NCBI GenBank assembly: GCA_023412745.1
Contig: JAEZBZ010000246.1
Coordinates: 1 to 8,930 of the forward strand
DNA length: 8,930 bases
Origin: Pseudomonadota bacterium
GTDB taxonomy: Bacteria > Pseudomonadota > Alphaproteobacteria > Rhizobiales > Hyphomicrobiaceae
Direction: 5' to 3'
In this document: piece by piece, positions 4,900-8,930 of the stretch
Layout: each line of letters opens with the position of its first letter
Numbering within the stretch: position 1 is the first letter of the stretch
Translations under genes and position numbers: made by a program
Notes under the pieces: generated by a model
What the model was told of the DNA's origin: nothing
Seen by the model: only the letters and a program-made list of their open reading frames with translations
Database searches by the model: none

Positions 4900-6396
4900 G
4901 TGACCGGATTCGTCCTCGCCATCGACCAGGGAACCACCTCGTCGCGCGCCATCGTGTTCGATGCCGCCTACCGCGTGCGTGGCGTCGGTCAGCAGGAGTT
5001 CACGCAGTACTTCCCGCGTTCGGGCTGGGTCGAGCATGAGCCGCACGATCTGTGGCGCACGACGGTCGAGACCATCCGTACTGCGCTGGCGGAGGCGGGC
5101 GTTGAGGCCACCCGGATCGCTGCGGCGGGCATCACCAACCAGCGCGAGACGACCCTGCTGTGGGATCGCGCCACGGGCGCGCCGGTGGGGCGCGCTATTG
5201 TGTGGCAGGACCGGCGGACGGCTGATCGGTGTGCCGAGCTGAAAGCCGATGGCCTCGAACCGGACGTCACCGCGCGCACGGGCTTGCTGCTCGATCCCTA
5301 CTTTTCCGGCACCAAGCTGGCATGGATGCTCGACACCATCGAGGGCGCGCGGGCGAAGGCTGAACGCGGAGAGCTGGCGTTCGGCACGGTCGATAGTTGG
5401 CTCATCTGGAATCTGACCGGTGGCAAGGTGCACGCCACCGATGCCACCAACGCCTCGCGCACGCTGCTCTACAACATAGCGCGCGGCGCATGGGACGACG
5501 ATCTGCTGCGAATGCTGCGCATACCGGCGGCGCTGCTGCCAGAGGTCAAGGATTGCGGCGATGACTATGGCCGCATCCGCGTCGATCTGTTTGGCGCCGA
5601 GATTCCCATTCGCGGCGTGGCCGGTGATCAGCAGGCGGCAACCGTCGGGCAGGCCTGCTTCACGCCGGGCATGATGAAATCGACCTACGGCACGGGTTGC
5701 TTCGCGGTGCTGAATACGGGTGTGGAGCGCGTGGCCTCGCAGAACCGGCTGCTGACCACCATCGCCTATCGCCTGGACGGCCGCACCACCTACGCGCTGG
5801 AAGGTTCGATCTTCGTCGCCGGCGCGGCGGTGCAGTGGCTGCGCGATGGCTTGAAGATCATCCAGTCAGCCGGAGCGACGGCCGACATGGCGCAGCAGTC
5901 TGACCCGAATCAGAGCGTCTATCTGGTCCCCGCGTTCACCGGCCTCGGCGCGCCGTACTGGGATTCGGAAGCGCGCGGCGCACTGTACGGTCTCACGCGT
6001 AACACCGGACCGAACGAGCTGGCGCGGGCGGCGCTGGAGGCGGTTTGCTATCAGACCTGCGACCTGCTGGACGCCATGCGGCGCGACTGGCCGGGCGCCA
6101 GCGACACCGTGTTGCGCGTGGACGGCGGCATGACCGCCAGCGACGTCACCATGCAGTGGCTGGCCGATCTGCTCGATGTGCCGGTCGATCGTCCCGAGGT
6201 GATGGAGACGACAGCACTGGGCGCGGCGTGGCTCGCGGCGCGCCAAGCAGGCGTGTGGCCTTCCGAGGAAGGCTTTGCGAAAGACTGGCGGCTGCAGCGC
6301 CGGTTCGAGCCCGCGATGCCGGCAGCGACCCGCGCGGCCAAGCTCGCCGGATGGCGCGACGCGGTACGCCGCACGCTGACCCGCCAGCCGGAGTGA
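4900..6396 (+). CDS. glpK: glycerol kinase
   Basis: A protein of 498 residues that phosphorylates glycerol with ATP to sn-glycerol-3-phosphate in the cytoplasm. It is full length for the FGGY sugar-kinase family (about 500 residues). Visible signatures are DQGTTSSRAI at 9-18 (phosphate-binding loop), NQRET at 80-84 and WQDRRT at 102-107 (glycerol and ATP contacts), DPYFSGTK at 132-139, GDQQAA at 242-247 with the catalytic Asp243, YGTG at 263-266, and VDGGMTASDVTMQWLAD at 408-424 in the C-terminal lobe. The start chosen is the GTG at 4900, because the strong AAGGAGG ends 4 nt upstream; an earlier in-frame GTG at 4882 would put that site inside the gene. No glpF, glpD or glp regulator is adjacent, so uptake and oxidation of glycerol must be encoded elsewhere. 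It may be cotranscribed with the preceding glycosyltransferase gene, and it converges on pheT. Confidence 0.97.
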   Translation: MTGFVLAIDQGTTSSRAIVFDAAYRVRGVGQQEFTQYFPRSGWVEHEPHDLWRTTVETIRTALAEAGVEATRIAAAGITNQRETTLLWDRATGAPVGRAIVWQDRRTADRCAELKADGLEPDVTARTGLLLDPYFSGTKLAWMLDTIEGARAKAERGELAFGTVDSWLIWNLTGGKVHATDATNASRTLLYNIARGAWDDDLLRMLRIPAALLPEVKDCGDDYGRIRVDLFGAEIPIRGVAGDQQAATVGQACFTPGMMKSTYGTGCFAVLNTGVERVASQNRLLTTIAYRLDGRTTYALEGSIFVAGAAVQWLRDGLKIIQSAGATADMAQQSDPNQSVYLVPAFTGLGAPYWDSEARGALYGLTRNTGPNELARAALEAVCYQTCDLLDAMRRDWPGASDTVLRVDGGMTASDVTMQWLADLLDVPVDRPEVMETTALGAAWLAARQAGVWPSEEGFAKDWRLQRRFEPAMPAATRAAKLAGWRDAVRRTLTRQPE

Positions 6397-6423
6397 CGCA
6401 CCTGCCCTGATGATATACCGTTA

Positions 6424-6441
6424 TCCCGACGAAGGTCGGGA
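6424..6441. repeat. REP-like perfect hairpin between convergent glpK and pheT
   Basis: TCCCGAC (6424-6430), loop GAAG, GTCGGGA (6435-6441): a perfect 7-bp stem with a tetraloop. A second small hairpin, CCGGC-GAT-GCCGG, lies at 6466-6478. No T-run follows on either strand, so it is not a standard intrinsic terminator, but its place between converging genes would suit a bidirectional block or mRNA 3'-end protection. The wording GACGAAGGTCGGGACCCA recalls intergenic repeats I remember from Bradyrhizobium-type genomes; this needs a genome count to confirm. Confidence 0.45.
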
Positions 6442-6530
6442 CCCACGCCCGTCGCGACCACTGCTCCGGCGATGCCGGCCTGCGCCGTGACAGATTGCAG
6501 AGGACGGCGGTTCCGCAACGAACGATCGGA

Positions 6531-8930
6531 TTAGCTGCGGATTTCGCCGCCGGTCGCGCGCTTCACCTCGGCAATCACCTTCTTGGCGACAGCCTCGATA
6601 TCCGCGTCGGTCAGCGTGCGCTCCTTCGGCTGCAGCGTCACCTCCACGCCGACGGACTTCTTGCCGTCGCCCAGGCTCTTGCCGACGAACACGTCGAACA
6701 CGGTGACCTCCGCAATCAGCGCCTTGTCGGCACCGGATGCGGCCTTCATCACTTCGCCAGCGGAAACCGCTTCATCGAGGATGAACGCGAAGTCGCGCCG
6801 CACCGGCAGCAGATCCGCCGACGTCATCGCCGGACGTGCCCGCGACCGCTTCTTCTCAGGCGGCAGGCTATCCAGGAAGATCTCGAAGGCTGCGGCAGGC
6901 GCCGCCACGTCGAGCGCGGCCAGCATCTTGGGATGCAACTCACCGAAGTTCGCGAGCACGTTCTTGGGGCCGAGGCGCAGCACGCCCGATCGGCCGGGAT
7001 GATACCATGCGGGCGCTTCGCGCACGATTTGGGCGCGGCTGGCATCGACGCCGAGAGCCGCCAGAACGGCGAACACATCGGCCTTCACGTCGAATACGCC
7101 GGCGTCCGCGGCAGGCGCGCTCCAATGCCGCCCGCTGCCGGCCAGTTGCGCCGCGCCGGAGCGTACGCCCGCCGCGATGAGCCGCTGATCCTTCGGCTGA
7201 TCACCTGCGTAGGCTTGGCCCATCTCGAACAGGGCGATGTTGGCGAAGCCGCGATTGCGGTTGCGCTGGGCTGCCGTCAGCAGGCCGGGGAGCATGCTTG
7301 GCCGCATCGACGACATCTCGACAGAGATCGGGTTGGCCAGTTCCAGAGTTTCCGCACCGCCGCCAAACAGTTCCGACTGCGCGCGCGGAATGAACGACCA
7401 CGTGACCGCTTCAACCATGCCACGGCCTGCCAGGACGCGTCGGGCGCGTCGGGTGCGGCGCTGGCCCTCAGTCAGCACGGCCTGCGTCACGCCATGCACT
7501 CGCGGCAGCGGCGTGGACGGCACCTGATCCAGCCCGATGATGCGCACGATCTCTTCGACCAGATCGGCGGAGCCGTGCACGTCCGGGCGCCAGCTCGGGC
7601 GTGTGACCTTCACCTCCGGCCCCTTGCCCTCGACCTCGAAGCCGAGGTCGACCAGGATTTTGCGGCTGTCGCTGTCTTTGACGGCGAGGCCAGTCAATTT
7701 CGGCACGCGGCGGAAATCGAGCGCGATGACCTTGCGGCCTTCCGGCGCCTCGCCCGCCACGCGGGCCTTCGATGGCGTGCCGCCCGCCACCTGCATGATC
7801 AGGTCGGTCGCCAGATCAAGGCCCGGACCGACGAACGCGGGATCCACGCCGCGCTCGAAACGATAGCGCGCGTCGGTCTGCAGGCCGGCTTTACGGCCAG
7901 TCGCGGCGGTGCGCAGCGGATCGAAATAAGCGCTTTCGATCAGAACGTTGGTGGTGGTTTCGGTGCACGAGGACTCCTCGCCGCCCATGATGCCACCGAG
8001 GCCGAGCACGGATTTGTCGTCGGCGATCACGCACATGGTGTCGTCAACGGTATAGGTGCGGCCATCGAGAGCCAGAAACGACTCGCCGGTCTTGCCGAGC
8101 CGCGCGCGGATCGCGCCCTTTAGCTTGTCGGCGTCGTACACGTGGAGGGGGCGGCCGCGATCGAGCGAGATGTAGTTGGTGACGTCCACCAGTGCGCTGA
8201 TCGGGCGGAGGCCGACCGCTTTGAGCCGCGCCTGCATCCAGGCCGGTGAGGGACCGTTCTTGACGCCGCGCACATAGCGTCCGGCAAAAACGGGGCATGC
8301 GCTCAGCGTTTCCGGCGTGAAGTCGACGCGAATCTCGATCGGGCAATCGAAGCTGCCTTCGACCTGGGCGAGCTTTGGCTCCGGCTTTAGTGTGCCGAGG
8401 CCAGCCGCCGCGAGATCGCGGGCGATGCCACGCACGCCCGTGCAGTCCGGACGGTTGGGCGTCAGCTTCACTTCGATGACGGGATCGTCGAGGCCAAGCG
8501 CGTCGATGTATCGGGTGCCGATCTTGTCGGCGAAGGAGGCGTCGAGCTCGATGATGCCGTTGTGATCTTCCGATAGCTCCAGTTCGCGCTCCGACAGCAG
8601 CATACCGTTGGAGACGATGCCACGCACCGGGCGCTTGTCCAGCGTGATGCCGGTGCCGGGAACGTAGCTGCCGAGCGGTGCGAACACGCCGACGAGTCCG
8701 GTCTTGGCGTTGGGCGCGCCGCAGACTAACTCAACCGGCGGCTGGCCGGGCGCGATCTCGACCTGGCATACGCGCAGGCGGTCGGCGTTGGGATGCTGCT
8801 TGGCGTCCAGCACGCGCGCGATGGTAAACGGCGCCAGCTTCTCCGCGGGATTGTCGATGTCCTCGACCTCCAGCCCGATCGCGGACAGCTTGGTCGCGAT
8901 CTCGTCGATCGGGGTGTCGGTGTCGAGATG
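6531..8930 (-). CDS. pheT: phenylalanine--tRNA ligase beta subunit (5' end beyond the window)
   Basis: 799 residues are present, and the frame stays open to the right edge, where it reads HLDTDTPIDEIATKLSAIGLEVEDI. Bacterial PheT usually begins about 10 residues earlier with a MKFTLSWL-like start, so only those codons are missing (full length about 810). Domains along the fragment: an OB-fold tRNA-binding domain (about 30-145, with HPNADRLRVC), the B3/B4 editing domain (about 200-380, with SALVDVTNY and GGIMGGEES, then RYRFERGVDP), the B5 domain (about 400-475, RPSWRPDVHGSADLVEEIVRIIG), the catalytic-like core (WSFIPRAQ, ELANPISVEMSSMRPSMLPGLL) and the C-terminal FDX-ACB anticodon-binding domain (about 700-799, PVRRDFAFILDE to VTLQPKERTLTD). 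With PheS it forms the heterotetramer that charges tRNA-Phe in the cytoplasm. pheS would be expected just beyond the right edge on the same strand. The stop is TAA at 6531. No lesion is seen. Confidence 0.97.
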   Translation of the reverse strand, partial: HLDTDTPIDEIATKLSAIGLEVEDIDNPAEKLAPFTIARVLDAKQHPNADRLRVCQVEIAPGQPPVELVCGAPNAKTGLVGVFAPLGSYVPGTGITLDKRPVRGIVSNGMLLSERELELSEDHNGIIELDASFADKIGTRYIDALGLDDPVIEVKLTPNRPDCTGVRGIARDLAAAGLGTLKPEPKLAQVEGSFDCPIEIRVDFTPETLSACPVFAGRYVRGVKNGPSPAWMQARLKAVGLRPISALVDVTNYISLDRGRPLHVYDADKLKGAIRARLGKTGESFLALDGRTYTVDDTMCVIADDKSVLGLGGIMGGEESSCTETTTNVLIESAYFDPLRTAATGRKAGLQTDARYRFERGVDPAFVGPGLDLATDLIMQVAGGTPSKARVAGEAPEGRKVIALDFRRVPKLTGLAVKDSDSRKILVDLGFEVEGKGPEVKVTRPSWRPDVHGSADLVEEIVRIIGLDQVPSTPLPRVHGVTQAVLTEGQRRTRRARRVLAGRGMVEAVTWSFIPRAQSELFGGGAETLELANPISVEMSSMRPSMLPGLLTAAQRNRNRGFANIALFEMGQAYAGDQPKDQRLIAAGVRSGAAQLAGSGRHWSAPAADAGVFDVKADVFAVLAALGVDASRAQIVREAPAWYHPGRSGVLRLGPKNVLANFGELHPKMLAALDVAAPAAAFEIFLDSLPPEKKRSRARPAMTSADLLPVRRDFAFILDEAVSAGEVMKAASGADKALIAEVTVFDVFVGKSLGDGKKSVGVEVTLQPKERTLTDADIEAVAKKVIAEVKRATGGEIRS

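Noticed and set aside
6424..6441. The hairpin as a standard Rho-independent terminator.
   Set aside because: No run of T follows the stem on either strand. It is listed as a repeat-like hairpin instead.
6495..8123. A 542-codon open frame on the plus strand opposite pheT.
   Set aside because: It lies antisense to the well-conserved pheT coding frame and gives an Arg/His/Ala-rich product with no motif. GC-rich genes commonly leave such open antisense frames.

Overview
The window reads as ordinary chromosome of a GC-rich alphaproteobacterium. The gene families, codon usage and the style of the PheT and GlpK proteins suggest Hyphomicrobiales, most likely the Nitrobacteraceae/Xanthobacteraceae side (Bradyrhizobium, Rhodopseudomonas and relatives). 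That placement is inferred from remembered family resemblance, not from a search. No phage, insertion sequence, CRISPR array, rRNA or tRNA gene is visible.

Layout, left to right. Positions 1-206 are non-coding: a 9-bp tandem repeat, a long hairpin, three poly-C runs and a probable terminator. Three minus-strand genes follow: an exported thioredoxin-fold protein (207-596), a GT4-type glycosyltransferase broken by one in-frame amber codon (736-1818), and an exported solute-binding protein of the amino-acid type (1995-2822). A 193-bp divergent intergenic region carries a candidate minus-strand promoter and two CCTAGG palindromes. On the plus strand come a 599-residue membrane GT2 glycosyltransferase with an N-terminal GspE/MshE-like domain (3016-4815) and glycerol kinase glpK (4900-6396). 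The converging minus-strand gene is pheT (6531 to the right edge), which lacks about its first ten codons at the window edge. The 134-bp gap between glpK and pheT holds a perfect 7-bp-stem hairpin that resembles a dispersed repeat.

How the genes work together: there is no obvious single pathway. glpK (glycerol to glycerol-3-phosphate) and pheT (Phe-tRNA charging) are housekeeping genes. The two glycosyltransferases belong to envelope glycolipid or polysaccharide chemistry, and the thioredoxin-like and solute-binding proteins act outside the cytoplasmic membrane. The solute-binding protein has no transporter genes beside it, and glpK has no glpF or glpD beside it.

The most useful observation is the GT4 glycosyltransferase. 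Its reading frame, ribosome-binding site and start at 1818 are intact, but codon 22 is TAG where relatives appear to have leucine. A short open remnant upstream ends in an ATGA overlap with that start, which suggests that a translationally coupled partner gene has been lost. I found no convincing new multi-gene system.
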